DNA from: Setoptus koraiensis
Taxonomy: Eukaryota > Arthropoda
Length of the DNA stretch: 64,000 nt
NCBI GenBank assembly: GCA_048013815.1
Contig: CM106586.1
Location: 3,844,001 to 3,908,000 of the forward strand
Reading direction: 5' to 3'
The notes under the pieces are model-generated. The model had not been told where the DNA came from, made no database searches, and saw nothing but the letters and a program-made list of their open reading frames with translations. The translations under genes and the position numbers were made by a program. Below, piece by piece: positions 29,301 through 38,252 of the stretch. Position 1 is the stretch's first letter, and each line of letters opens with the position of its first letter.

Positions 29301-32153
29301 ATGGTTGTTCTGGAGTTGGATGAACCCCACGATTCAAAACAGAAAGACAAGCTACTTTCAGAAAATAATTCTGTGTCTGATATGACAGATCAACAAGCCT
29401 CCAACAATGGGGTTGAATATCTCAGGGTTGACCAGAGACCTCTAGGTACTGATAATCGAACTCCATCGATGGGACGCTTCTCCATAACAAGTATATCGGG
29501 TCTCCGATTATCTAGAAATTCTTTAGTAGTGTCCGAAAATACAGATCTCACAGGTAATCAACATGACAGACGTCCCTCTTCTTCAATGCTTGCTCAGCTT
29601 ATAGCGGGCGAACGGGGAATGGGCAGACCCAGTGTGATTGGTTGGTTCCAAGGAAAGAATTCAGCCAGAAGCTCTAATGTTACTCAAACAAGCAAGACTT
29701 GCTCCACAGTAGTTACCGAGAGAGGTACAGCTCTACACTATTTAATGTCAACACGGAGAAGAAGTTTTTCAGGCCCATTCACATGGTTAGAACGCAATCA
29801 CAAAAATAAGAATGATTTATTATTACCTCATGTCTCTCGATATGACAGGATTCAACTCAAACCAAAATCAAAAAAGGAGACCAAGATTCACTCATCTGAT
29901 TATCACAGTGTTAACAACAAACGTGTTTATAAATTGGAGGCGAAGGGTTTCCAGACAACACTTAACGGAGTGTTCTACGTTGTTGCTAAAGACCCTCTCC
30001 GTCAAACAAATAATCAAAGTTTTGAAGGGCCTAGGAAATTCACCGACGAAAATAGCCTTCTAGTTGACAACTATAACGAAGAGGGCTCCCTCGATAATCA
30101 TTCTTCGTTCTTCTATAGCTCGGATGATGAGATGGCGACTGGATTAGAACGCCCTCGTTCGCGCAGCGACAAGACTAGATCAACTAAAAGGACATTCTTA
30201 AAATATTTTCAATGGAATAATTGGATGATCAAGAGAAGAAACTATTCTCTTTTCTTCTTTTCACCCGAGAACAAGTTGCGTAGATTTTGCCTAAGTGTCA
30301 CTAACAGAAGAGAATTCGATTACTTCGTACTATTCTTCATTTCCATGAACTGTGTCACACTTGCCATGGAAAGACCAAAGATACCACCTTACAGCAAAGA
30401 GAGAGAATTTCTGACTATTGCAAACTACTATTTTACATTCTTATTCACATTGGAGATGGCACTAAAAGTTATAGCCAAAGGTCTTTACTATGGCCGTGAT
30501 GCCTACCTCAGCGATAGTTGGAATATCATGGATGGAACGTTGGTCGGTTTCTCTTTGTTCGACTTGCTGCTATCAATTGTAGCAGATAGAAGTCCTAGGA
30601 TATTCGCCATACTCAGAGTATTCAGGCTGCTGAGATCTCTGAGACCACTGAGGGTCATAAATAGACTGATGGGTCTGAAGCTGGTGGTGCAGACTCTGCT
30701 CTTATCCCTGCGACCAATCGGAAATATTGTGCTCATCTGTTGCACTTTCTTCATTATCTTTGGTATTTTAGGTGTACAGTTATTCAAGGGTACATTCTAT
30801 TATTGCGATGGACCAATGCCACTTGAGATAATGAAGCATGTCAAAACTAGAGCTGACTGTCTTGCCGACCCTCGGAATAGATGGATTAATCGAAAATATA
30901 ACTTCGACAATCTTGGGCAAGCATTAATGGCCTTGTTTGTACTTTCTTCGAAGGATGGTTGGGTCAACATTATGTACACAGGCTTGGATGCGGTCGGTGT
31001 GGATAAACAGCCGATCGAGAATCACAATGAATGGAGACTCTTGTATTTTATATCATTCTTACTGCTAGTAGCCTTTTTTGTACTCAACATGTTTGTAGGT
31101 GTAGTTGTGGAGAACTTTCATAGATGCCGAAAGGAACAAGAGATGGAAGAAAAGGCGAGAAGAGCAGAGAAACGACAACGGAAGTTGGACAAAAGAAGAA
31201 GAAGACTGCGAGAGCCCCCCTATTATTCGAACTATGGGCCAGCTAGATCGCTCCTTCACAAGTGGGTCACAGGTGGTTATTTTGATCTCTTCATAGCAGC
31301 TGTGATAGGGTTTAATGTTGTTTTCATGTCATTGGAATACTACCAAATGCCAGCTGAGCTCATCAACGTCCTGAAGATATCTAATTATATATTTACAGTA
31401 GCCTTCATATTGGAGGCAGCCATAAAATCAACGGCTTTGGGCGCAAGACGTTACCTGAAGGACAGATGGAATCAACTCGACGTTATAATAGTTACCCTAT
31501 CTATTTTCGGCATTGTACTAGAGGAGATGGACTCCTTTACTCTGCCTATCAACCCAACATTGCTCAGAGTTTTGAGAGTGATGAGGATTGCACGAGTACT
31601 GAAACTTTTGAAGATGGCCAAAGGTATCCGCGCTTTGTTGGACACAGTAATGCAAGCGTTGCCTCAAGTAGGAAATCTGGGACTACTATTCTTCCTACTG
31701 TTTTTTATATTTGCTGCACTTGGCGTTGAACTATTCGGACGATTAGAATGCAACGACGATTATCCTTGCTCTGGTCTTATGGAACAACATGCTCATTTTC
31801 AGAATTTTGGTTTAGCATTTTTGACTTTATTTAGAGTAGCCACAGGGGACAACTGGAATGGTATTATGAAGGACACCTTGAGGGACAAGTGCGATCCGTC
31901 CAGCAATTGCTTGAAGAATTGCTGTGTTTCACAGTTAATTGCACCTTTGTATTTCGTGATTTTTGTATTGTTAGCACAATTTGTTCTCGTCAACGTAGTG
32001 GTAGCAGTCCTCATGAAACACCTAGAGGAATCTCACCACGAGATGGAGATAGACGAAGAATACGAGCTCGACAAACAGCTGGGAGAAGAGCTGGAGGCTA
32101 AAAAATTGGCGCTTATGGAATCCTTGGAGAGAAGAAACTTGTACTTTGTCTAG
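171..32153 (+). CDS. T-type (Cav3) voltage-gated calcium channel alpha-1 subunit, nine exons
   Basis: Pore-forming subunit of a low-voltage-activated calcium channel in the plasma membrane. Coding exons read: 171-1027, 22208-22303, 22417-22667, 22764-22853, 22945-27044, 27135-27266, 27396-28011, 28117-28638, 28741-32153. They join in frame to 10077 nt, 3358 residues. All four channel repeats are present with Arg-rich S4 helices (e.g. [14 protein letters not shown] in [18 protein letters not shown] in IV). The selectivity filter is E751 (LEGWSD), E1795 (QEDWN), D2960 (SKDGW), D3258 (TGDNWNG): the EEDD ring that defines Cav3. After IS6 lies the helical gating-brake region (near 24060-24230). 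The protein is longer than vertebrate Cav3 (about 2000-2400): the repeat I pore loop, I-II and II-III linkers are greatly expanded and Ser/Asn-rich, while the C-tail is only about 60 residues. Intron 1 is AT-AC; the others are GT-AG and short. Family is certain; linker exon ends less so. Confidence 0.93.
4726..4778. repeat. Imperfect hairpin
   Basis: Left arm GCGTGTATCTAGATAAG (4726-4742) pairs with the right arm 4758-4778 apart from a 4-nt bulge; the loop is about 15 nt. It sits in intron 1. Function unknown. Confidence 0.65.
4954..5003. repeat. Long near-perfect hairpin (23-bp arms)
   Basis: Arms 4954-4976 and 4981-5003 are complementary at about 21 of 23 positions with a 4-nt loop. The loop is too short for a typical microRNA precursor. 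It may be a product of local template switching or a tiny inverted repeat. It lies in intron 1. Confidence 0.75.
5096..5306. repeat. Trinucleotide microsatellites (AAT)n and (GTT/GTC)n
   Basis: An (AAT)n run at about 5096-5116 is followed by a long GTT-rich tract with GTC and GCT interruptions at about 5226-5306. Translated ORFs over the tract are homopolymeric Thr or Val and are artefacts. Confidence 0.9.
6118..6193. repeat. 15-bp tandem repeat
   Basis: About five copies of a unit close to CCGACACAACGGCGA, diverging toward the right end (ACAGACGTAACGGCG, ACAGATATAACGGCA). Intronic minisatellite. Confidence 0.8.
6646..6680. repeat. (GT)n microsatellite
   Basis: GTGCGTGCGTGTGT-type run in intron 1. 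Shorter GT/CA runs also occur near 4402-4418, 8196-8214, 11371-11396, 12754-12772 and 16581-16597. Confidence 0.9.
7257..7341. repeat. 8-bp tandem repeat with a higher-order pattern
   Basis: Units CGAACCCG, CGAATCCG and CAAACCCG alternate. The order CGAACCCG, CGAATCCG, CAAACCCG, CAAACCCG recurs, giving an apparent 32-bp super-unit. There are no spacers, so it is not a CRISPR array. Confidence 0.85.
9726..9845. repeat. 15-bp tandem repeat (GCGGAATTCTGTTGG)
   Basis: About eight units based on GCGGAATTCTGTTGG with point differences. The central units are nearly identical, suggesting recent expansion. Intronic minisatellite. Confidence 0.88.
13196..13233. repeat. Nested palindrome
   Basis: A perfect 14-bp palindrome AGTTTGGCCAAACT (13208-13221) is flanked by perfect 10-bp arms CCAGTGGCGG and CCGCCACTGG, with two mismatched bases on each side. 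It lies in intron 1. Confidence 0.85.
17018..17071. repeat. 12-bp tandem repeat
   Basis: About 4.5 copies of CCAGACGCNNNN. Intronic. Confidence 0.8.
19032..19057. repeat. Perfect short hairpin
   Basis: Arms ACACACATGGT and ACCATGTGTGT form an 11-bp perfect stem with a 4-nt loop in the AT-rich part of intron 1. Confidence 0.8.
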
Positions 32154-32168
32154 AGAATCATTCCGTAG

Positions 32169-32174
32169 AATAAA
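32169..32174 (+). terminator. Cav3 polyadenylation signal
   Basis: AATAAA lies 16 nt after the Cav3 stop codon. The convergent Sec8-derived frame ends at 32204, so the two 3' ends are packed within about 50 nt. Confidence 0.7.
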
Positions 32175-32203
32175 ATACCAAGGTGACTGTCATCATTCCA
32201 GTT

Positions 32204-32983
32204 CTACGTTTTAGTGAACGCTGGTTCGGTCAATAGTGTCCTCATAGCTTCGTTCTGTTCTTTAAAATGTTCGTTGAAGCACATAGCATGCGAGGATTGT
32301 GAAAATCGGAACAAGGGAGCTCGCGCTGGTTGAGTTTCATTGATATCATTAGTCAACTCGGGTATTTCTGGTGTTTTATTAAGTAGTCCGAGACTTTCAA
32401 ATATCATAGATCTATCAGTGGACGGATCATTTGATTTGAGTTCCTCCATGAGCCATTTGTATATTTCCTCTCTTTTAGTTTCCAGTTCAGCTCGAACCTC
32501 TTTTAGGCAATCTACTTCGCTAAAATTATCATCAATATACTTTTGTTTCTCCACAAGTAGCTTTGTGGCCACGAGGAAATCTTTTTTGCTTATATGATCG
32601 TTAACTTTGATAGGTACTTTGAGTAGTTCGTCCACTTCATTCAATAATTGCAGAACCTTTTCATTTGTTTGTGATTCTTCGTTCAATCTTTTAAGATCTT
32701 CCAATCTACACAATAGTAGATTTTGGCAATCCTGTAGGTGTTTCTTTGCTTGCGATAGGCGTTCTTTGGAAGATCTCAGATTAGATGTGATCTTGCTGAA
32801 AGCTTGCATTACCATTGTTAGATCCTTGTGATGAATTAATACTAATTTGTTGAGTTTGTCGTCGCTCGCTTTGAGGCGCTCTTCTAGTTGATTCTTGATA
32901 TGGTCCCTCTCAACATCGTCTTTGCTTGCAGTGAGGTTTTTGATAACTGACATAAGCAGACCAGACTTAATTTGTTCCTCCAT
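32204..32983 (-). CDS. Exocyst Sec8/EXOC4-derived protein, N-terminal part with internal deletion
   Basis: Sec8 is a subunit of the exocyst, which tethers secretory vesicles to the plasma membrane. This 259-residue frame matches Sec8 from residue 7 (SGLLMSVIKNLTASKDDVE against vertebrate SGLLISVIRTLSTSDDVE) through about residue 200, including VLQLLNEVDELLKVP and a coiled-coil region. It then jumps: PLFRFSQSSHAMCFNEHFKE (about residues 222-241) matches vertebrate [20 protein letters not shown], which lies more than 200 residues further on in full-length Sec8. It stops soon after. Normal Sec8 is about 950-1000 residues, so the middle segment and the C-terminal two thirds are absent. The Cav3 gene occupies the sequence beyond the stop. 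It could be a decayed duplicate, a partial retrocopy, or a short paralogue still in use. The frame is intact. Identity is sure, function is not. Confidence 0.75.
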   Translation of the reverse strand: MEEQIKSGLLMSVIKNLTASKDDVERDHIKNQLEERLKASDDKLNKLVLIHHKDLTMVMQAFSKITSNLRSSKERLSQAKKHLQDCQNLLLCRLEDLKRLNEESQTNEKVLQLLNEVDELLKVPIKVNDHISKKDFLVATKLLVEKQKYIDDNFSEVDCLKEVRAELETKREEIYKWLMEELKSNDPSTDRSMIFESLGLLNKTPEIPELTNDINETQPARAPLFRFSQSSHAMCFNEHFKEQNEAMRTLLTEPAFTKT

Positions 32984-33975
32984 TGTGGTTGAGACCTCAG
33001 CTTAACTCTAATTTCTTTGGTTAGTATGGTGGCGTAGCCCTGTGCACAGAGGTACACAATGACAACAATAGTATGCTGACAAAATTTGACGATGTGTAAA
33101 TATCAATGTACTATGTAGGTGTAGACATAGCAGTTGAACAAAATGTCGTCGATTTCTATTATTAATCTACTCCCCTCGAGTGCAACTTTATTATCATATA
33201 GAGCAGTACATGGTCGTATAGGATGTGTTTCTCGAGCATTGGTGTCAATTCAATTCAATTGTGCATTGTGTTAGGTTTTTCCAACGTGTCCATCTTTGTT
33301 TATAAAAAGATCCGCGAGGGCAGCGCTGCATGAGAGTTTAGTGTTGAGATGATCTGCGAGCCAACAGTGATACAAGCTGCACGACCGTACCACAAATCAG
33401 GAACTGCACACGTACATTCGGTGTAAGGCGTGAAATCAGAAAAAAAGAAACATTCAATGGAACACTCTGTGGCTGCACTTCGCAATTCTTTTGCTTTGCC
33501 AGCGCCTCTGGTGATTCATTTTGTAAACCGGTATGGATATATTAGAAAAATCTAACACAACTGTATGCAACTGCTGCAGAGCAAAGTGCAAAGAGTTACT
33601 CAATTTTGAATCAGCTGTGCGATATTATCAGATTTGCACGTTTCTGCGATTGCATCGCAACAAATGGTGGTGTAGTTGCACTGTGTGTGAGTGTGTGTAG
33701 CACTGTAGAAGCGACACCAAAAATAAAAGAACGGCCGTTACCCTCATCGTAATGTGCTTTAGCTATAGAGAGGGAGAGAGTAGATTAACACTAATAGCAA
33801 CCAACAGTTGAATTTTTTTCTTTGTTCAATTGCGTTCCATATACACTCAATTGTACAACGCCATCAGATTTGTAGGGATCTACTTACCATCATCGGTATA
33901 TAAACAGATATATAGTTTAAAAAAACTATATAAGAAAGTATAACTGTGTAATTGAAGAACAAGAAACAAAATTGA
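32984..33975. other. Divergent intergenic region
   Basis: About 1 kb between the Sec8-derived frame (minus) and the p85-like gene (plus). It presumably holds both promoters. I see no ORF with a domain, no RNA gene and no clear repeat. Confidence 0.5.
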
Positions 33976-34770
33976 ATGTTTATGGAGGAACAAATTAAAT
34001 TTTACGAGGAACTCGAACAACGATACAATGATGCGCGCGAACAATTATTCAGTATCAAACGGGCGCTAGATTCTTATGATGAAATAATGAAGCAATATGA
34101 CCAACAAATTAATGAAAATCTTGCCATACAAAATATAACAAACGACGAAAGGAAACGCGCCATACTACTAGATTCATTTGACAAATTGGTAGTCAAATAT
34201 GAGAAATTCAGAACAAGACGCAATAATACCGAATTGGAATATAAAAATATTTGCAATTATAAGATACAAACCGAAAGTGATTTAAACTCAATGAAAACAC
34301 AAATAGCCAATTTGAAAAAGTTACAAGACATAACACACACTTCCACCGATAGATTAGAATCTGTTTACGATTATGATGTCGAGACAATTAATTTCCTAAA
34401 TGAAGGCAACTGGAATCTTGGCATATCATGCGATCGAACATTAGCCGAATCACTATTGGGCTGTTTTCCTAGTGGCACATTCCTAGTTCGAGCTTCTAAA
34501 ACAAAACCGGACTCATTTGCGTTGTCTGTCGTGGCCAATTCTAAAGTCCAACATTGTCTAATAGACAAAATCAGTGACGGATATTGTTTTCATCCGTCGG
34601 GCCCTCAACACAGTACTTATCCCTCACTATGTTCATTAGTTATGGAATACAGGCACAAGTCTTTGTTGAAACATCACCCCCAATTGAATACAAGTCTCAT
34701 TTATCCTGTGCTCTCACAAATTAGGAAAAATCAACCAAATGATAATATAGGAAGAGATGTATACCCTTAG
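33976..34770 (+). CDS. PI3-kinase regulatory subunit (p85/p60 type), iSH2-cSH2 only
   Basis: p85-type subunits bind the p110 catalytic subunit of class IA PI3-kinase through the inter-SH2 coiled coil and recruit it to phosphotyrosines at the membrane. Residues 1 to about 120 form a charged coiled coil that aligns with the iSH2 region (IKRALDSYDEIMKQYDQQI against vertebrate MKRTAIEAFNETIKIFEEQ). Residues about 141-245 form the C-terminal SH2 domain: WNLGISCDRTLAESLLGCFP, the phosphate-binding strand GTFLVRAS (canonical FLVRES), and SLCSLVMEYRHKSLLKHH. The start ATG is directly preceded by an in-frame TGA, so SH3, BH and nSH2 domains are not encoded in this frame; typical insect p60 keeps nSH2. 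The protein is single-exon, 264 residues. I infer a minimal p110 adaptor or a partial duplicate. An alternative upstream exon spliced past the TGA is possible but none was seen. Confidence 0.85.
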   Translation: MFMEEQIKFYEELEQRYNDAREQLFSIKRALDSYDEIMKQYDQQINENLAIQNITNDERKRAILLDSFDKLVVKYEKFRTRRNNTELEYKNICNYKIQTESDLNSMKTQIANLKKLQDITHTSTDRLESVYDYDVETINFLNEGNWNLGISCDRTLAESLLGCFPSGTFLVRASKTKPDSFALSVVANSKVQHCLIDKISDGYCFHPSGPQHSTYPSLCSLVMEYRHKSLLKHHPQLNTSLIYPVLSQIRKNQPNDNIGRDVYP

Positions 34771-35352
34771 TGATAGGAATCATAACTACCAATGCCTCCT
34801 AGTTTCTCCTAGTTGAACTACAGCGCCTAGTCTCAACATTAATTATTCAATTAAGATGCTCTTTTATGATTAACAAGACGGTTTTGTAACAATATTTTTA
34901 CCCGGATGTAAGTTTTATGAAATTCACGCTTTAGATTAAGGCTGGCCCGTACCACGTGTATTCTCTTCTAGTGTCTATAGAAGCTCATTTTAGCAATCTA
35001 ATATTGATAAAATTTCCGCGCGATGTTAACTGTCTATCATCCATGACTGGTATAAAAATTACTAAATTGTTGTCGTCGTCTCACCAAGTGCGAATACTCA
35101 TTTCCCTCCAAGCACTTTGATCGCACCTGATTACATACTCTCATGAGTATTTTATCTAGATCATTATCTTCCATTGGTTAGCTCACTCAGCTTACTAGAT
35201 TTTCCGTTTAAATCTCGTCTAGATCACGCTTATTTTTCTTGCAATAACAACTTAGAACATCTTGACATCAGCTAATTAGACATCGCGAGGCTGTCGGAAC
35301 CTAATATCATCATCTAATTATAATACTAATATAAGCTCTGGTCAAACTCAAG
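34771..35352. other. Intergenic region, nothing recognised
   Basis: AT-rich spacer between the p85-like gene and the TMEM184-like gene. No ORF, RNA gene or repeat is supported. Confidence 0.5.
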
Positions 35353-35571
35353 ATGCAATTATCATCAATTGTTGCTTCGATATTCGTAGTTTCTGCCGTA
35401 ACATTATCAGTATGGCAAATCTTCTCTCATCTGAATCATTTCTCCAAGCCTTATCTGCAGAAATACACTGTGAGAATACTATTGATGGTGCCAATATACT
35501 CAATCAATGCTTGGGTGGCCCTCACTCTACCAAGTTTCGGAATTTATTTAGATACTGTGCGTGAATGCTAT
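35353..35571 (+). CDS. TMEM184-like (DUF300/OST-alpha family) protein, 5' part cut by gap
   Basis: TMEM184 proteins are seven-pass membrane proteins of the organic solute transporter alpha superfamily. The 73 visible residues contain one transmembrane segment (IVASIFVVSAVTLSVW), then NHFSKPYLQKYTVRILLMVP, IYSINAWVALTLP and IYLDTVRECY. These align with TMEM184C (HYTQPELQKPIIRILWMVP, IYSLDSW, IYVDTCRECYEA). An in-frame TAA lies 18 nt before the ATG, supporting the start, although vertebrate members have an extra N-terminal helix. The frame runs into the N gap and the remaining 250 or more residues are not found on the far side. Confidence 0.85.
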
Positions 35572-36071
35572 NNNNNNNNNNNNNNNNNNNNNNNNNNNNN
35601 NNNNNNNNNNNNNNNNNNNNNNNNNNNNNNNNNNNNNNNNNNNNNNNNNNNNNNNNNNNNNNNNNNNNNNNNNNNNNNNNNNNNNNNNNNNNNNNNNNNN
35701 NNNNNNNNNNNNNNNNNNNNNNNNNNNNNNNNNNNNNNNNNNNNNNNNNNNNNNNNNNNNNNNNNNNNNNNNNNNNNNNNNNNNNNNNNNNNNNNNNNNN
35801 NNNNNNNNNNNNNNNNNNNNNNNNNNNNNNNNNNNNNNNNNNNNNNNNNNNNNNNNNNNNNNNNNNNNNNNNNNNNNNNNNNNNNNNNNNNNNNNNNNNN
35901 NNNNNNNNNNNNNNNNNNNNNNNNNNNNNNNNNNNNNNNNNNNNNNNNNNNNNNNNNNNNNNNNNNNNNNNNNNNNNNNNNNNNNNNNNNNNNNNNNNNN
36001 NNNNNNNNNNNNNNNNNNNNNNNNNNNNNNNNNNNNNNNNNNNNNNNNNNNNNNNNNNNNNNNNNNNNNNN
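35572..36071. other. Assembly gap of exactly 500 N
   Basis: A round 500-base run of N, probably a placeholder of unknown true length. The rest of the TMEM184-like gene and the start of the elevenin gene would both have to lie inside it, which needs more than 500 bases. Confidence 0.97.
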
Positions 36072-36073
36072 GT

Positions 36074-36756
36074 CAACAGAGCGCTAATAAAGAATCTCAT
36101 CTCGATATACCGCACAAAAGCAGTGTTTTAAACAAAAAGAAGATAGCAAACTGTCTGTTGAATAGCTTGAAGACTTATACGGGTGATTCGAAGACGAACA
36201 AAAGTTTCGCTCACCAAAAAAGTAACACCGTCAATGTCAATGCGATATGGCCGGTGAATAAACAGCACATTAAGTTTAACTCGGGACTATTCTTCGTTTT
36301 ATTGTCTAGTAGTTTGCTAGTAACCTTACTGGGACAAATAAGCGTTGATTGTGAGCCTCAGCGTTTTCAAGCCAACAGGCCTGCGCGACAGATTGATTGT
36401 CAGTAAGTATGATAGAAACTATGAAGTCATTAACCATCATGGGTATTTTGATCGACTCTCATCCTACTTCATTATTCTCTCATTTAATTATACTATAAAT
36501 TCTCAGGAAGTTTGTTTTCGCACCAGGTTGTCGGGGTATAAGCGCGAAAAGGTCATCGCGTGAAGACCAACCGAAGACTCTCATGGATATGGTGGAAGCC
36601 CTACCATCTTCGTCATCTCGTTCGTTCAACCCGAGAGTTTCATCTAGTTATCATCAGGTATTCATTCCTCCTGATGCATTATCAGGGGAGTTTCAGGAGC
36701 CTCAATTCTATCCTAGACCACTGTTTCGCTTTCCATCAACCTGGAATCAAGTTTAA
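36074..36756 (+). CDS. Elevenin neuropeptide precursor (two exons seen, start missing)
   Basis: Elevenins are secreted neuropeptides with one disulfide, known from molluscs, annelids, nematodes and arthropods, acting on a G-protein-coupled receptor. Exons: 36074-36402 (open from the gap) and 36507-36756, joined in phase across a GT-AG intron (36403-36506). The first exon ends in a hydrophobic signal-peptide-like core (GLFFVLLSSSLLVTLLGQI) then RFQANRPAR; the splice completes QIDCQKFVFAPGCRGISA followed by KR. The C-x8-C spacing, FVFAP and CRG core match elevenin. Cleavage at Arg before QIDC and at KR would release an 18-residue peptide, possibly starting with pyroglutamate. About 75 residues precede the signal core in an open frame without Met, so the true start lies in the gap or the upstream stretch is not coding. 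The C-terminal spacer of about 67 residues is Ser/Pro-rich. Confidence 0.85.
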
Positions 36757-38252
36757 CGCAAGCCTAGATCACATAGAACTCGAGATGGCTACACTAGTCT
36801 CACAAAGTGAGCATAGGAAACCTATTCATCAAGAGGAAGAATGCTTGTAATTCAAAACATGTTCGAGAGCCCTACTGATGTCACTCATCAGTTATCGCAA
36901 CGAGAGTTTGGAGATGGTGCTCTCATATATCAGATTATTCAGAATTAAAGACGAAGCGAGCGATGTACATAAGTTATTTCAGTATCATATAAAGCACGGT
37001 TAACTCAGGGTGTGTTCCTTACATGAAAACAAAGATTAAACATTGGAGGTAGTAGAAGGTTGGGAATTGAACCAAGATGGTAACAAATGGCACCATTTGT
37101 TCATAAATTGAGACTGGATATCGTAAAACAAACAGAGGAGACATATGGTAATGTAACAACCACAAATAGTTGTTTAATTGAAAGAATAAATAGTGTCAAG
37201 ATCGATGAGGTGAGCAAATTTGGTGAATTCGACTGTTTGCCGTCACGACACTAAATTTAATTTTGCTTCAGTTTCTCAGTTTCTAGACTATTAAATTATT
37301 CTTGCACTTTTGAAGCGATGAGAGACAACCCTTATAAATCCAGCATTGAAGTTGCTGTCTGAATATTGCTTGACTACTGAACAACTAGATGCTTAGTTAC
37401 TTAGAACCATCATGCCGGTAGAAATGGTCTATACTCGTGGTTTAAACCACACGGACCTTCTGCCCTTTCCCTCCATTATCGGAATGAAGGAACGAGAGAC
37501 TTTCTGCTAGAGTATAAACCATTTCTACCGTTTCCGCCAAATGGAAGAAACGGCAGAAAGTGGTTTAAACCACTGAGTTTCCGTCGGCACACTACTTCGA
37601 ACTACTGTTTAACTTGAATGTAATCAAGTGAGGGTTCTTGTCGCCGATGAAAAGGTTCCACTCTAGATATAGATCGATTTCTTTTAGTTCCTTTATTCCA
37701 GCTATTCAGACATAAACAAGCAACAATCGAATATCGTCAATATTGAAGGCAAGACTCCCAATGATTCACTAACTCCGAGGCTACAAAATTTTCGGATTAT
37801 GTGACGTTTTTGCAAACTATAGATGGCGCAACGGGTTACCACGCCCATCTATTTTGATGTGTCAATCTGCTTGTTTATTCATTTCTCAGCATAACAGATG
37901 ATACATTAAATATACATATCATAGAATATTATTACTCTATTGAGAAAATGATAAGTTATTTATAGAAAATGCTCAAGAGTTAACTGGAGCAATCGGATTT
38001 AGCTGGACAACTTGGTTAAGAAACTGTTACTTACAATTCTCGAATATTAAGAGCGTCGCGAGAACTAACTTTGATTGCTACGATCACATATGGCCATATA
38101 TCAATATTTTCTCCCATATGCTAAGAATTGTATGCATACAGTTTGTAGTCCAGCCTAAATCAGATCGAATCATCGATAAGTTTCTGCCAATCCATTTATT
38201 TACTTAATTAGACTAGATCTGAGTCACATTATAGTCATAAATTATCGCCAGA
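36757..38252. other. Intergenic region with a foldback element
   Basis: 1.5 kb between elevenin and the AP-3 beta gene. Apart from the inverted-repeat cluster at 37416-37573, no gene or RNA is supported. Confidence 0.5.
37416..37573. repeat. Foldback (inverted-repeat) element
   Basis: Arms 37416-37436 (starting CGGTAGAAATGG) and 37510-37530 (ending CCATTTCTACCG) match at 20 of 21 bases. A perfect palindrome GTGGTTTAAACCAC occurs twice, at 37437-37450 and 37560-37573, and a further pair (TTCTGCCCTTTCC against GGAAGAAACGGCAGAA) lies between. It resembles a nested MITE or foldback element. No coding capacity. Confidence 0.75.

Noticed and set aside
37055-37080. Possible tRNA gene (minus strand B-box-like GGTTCAATTCCC)
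   Set aside because: No A box or cloverleaf could be drawn around it.
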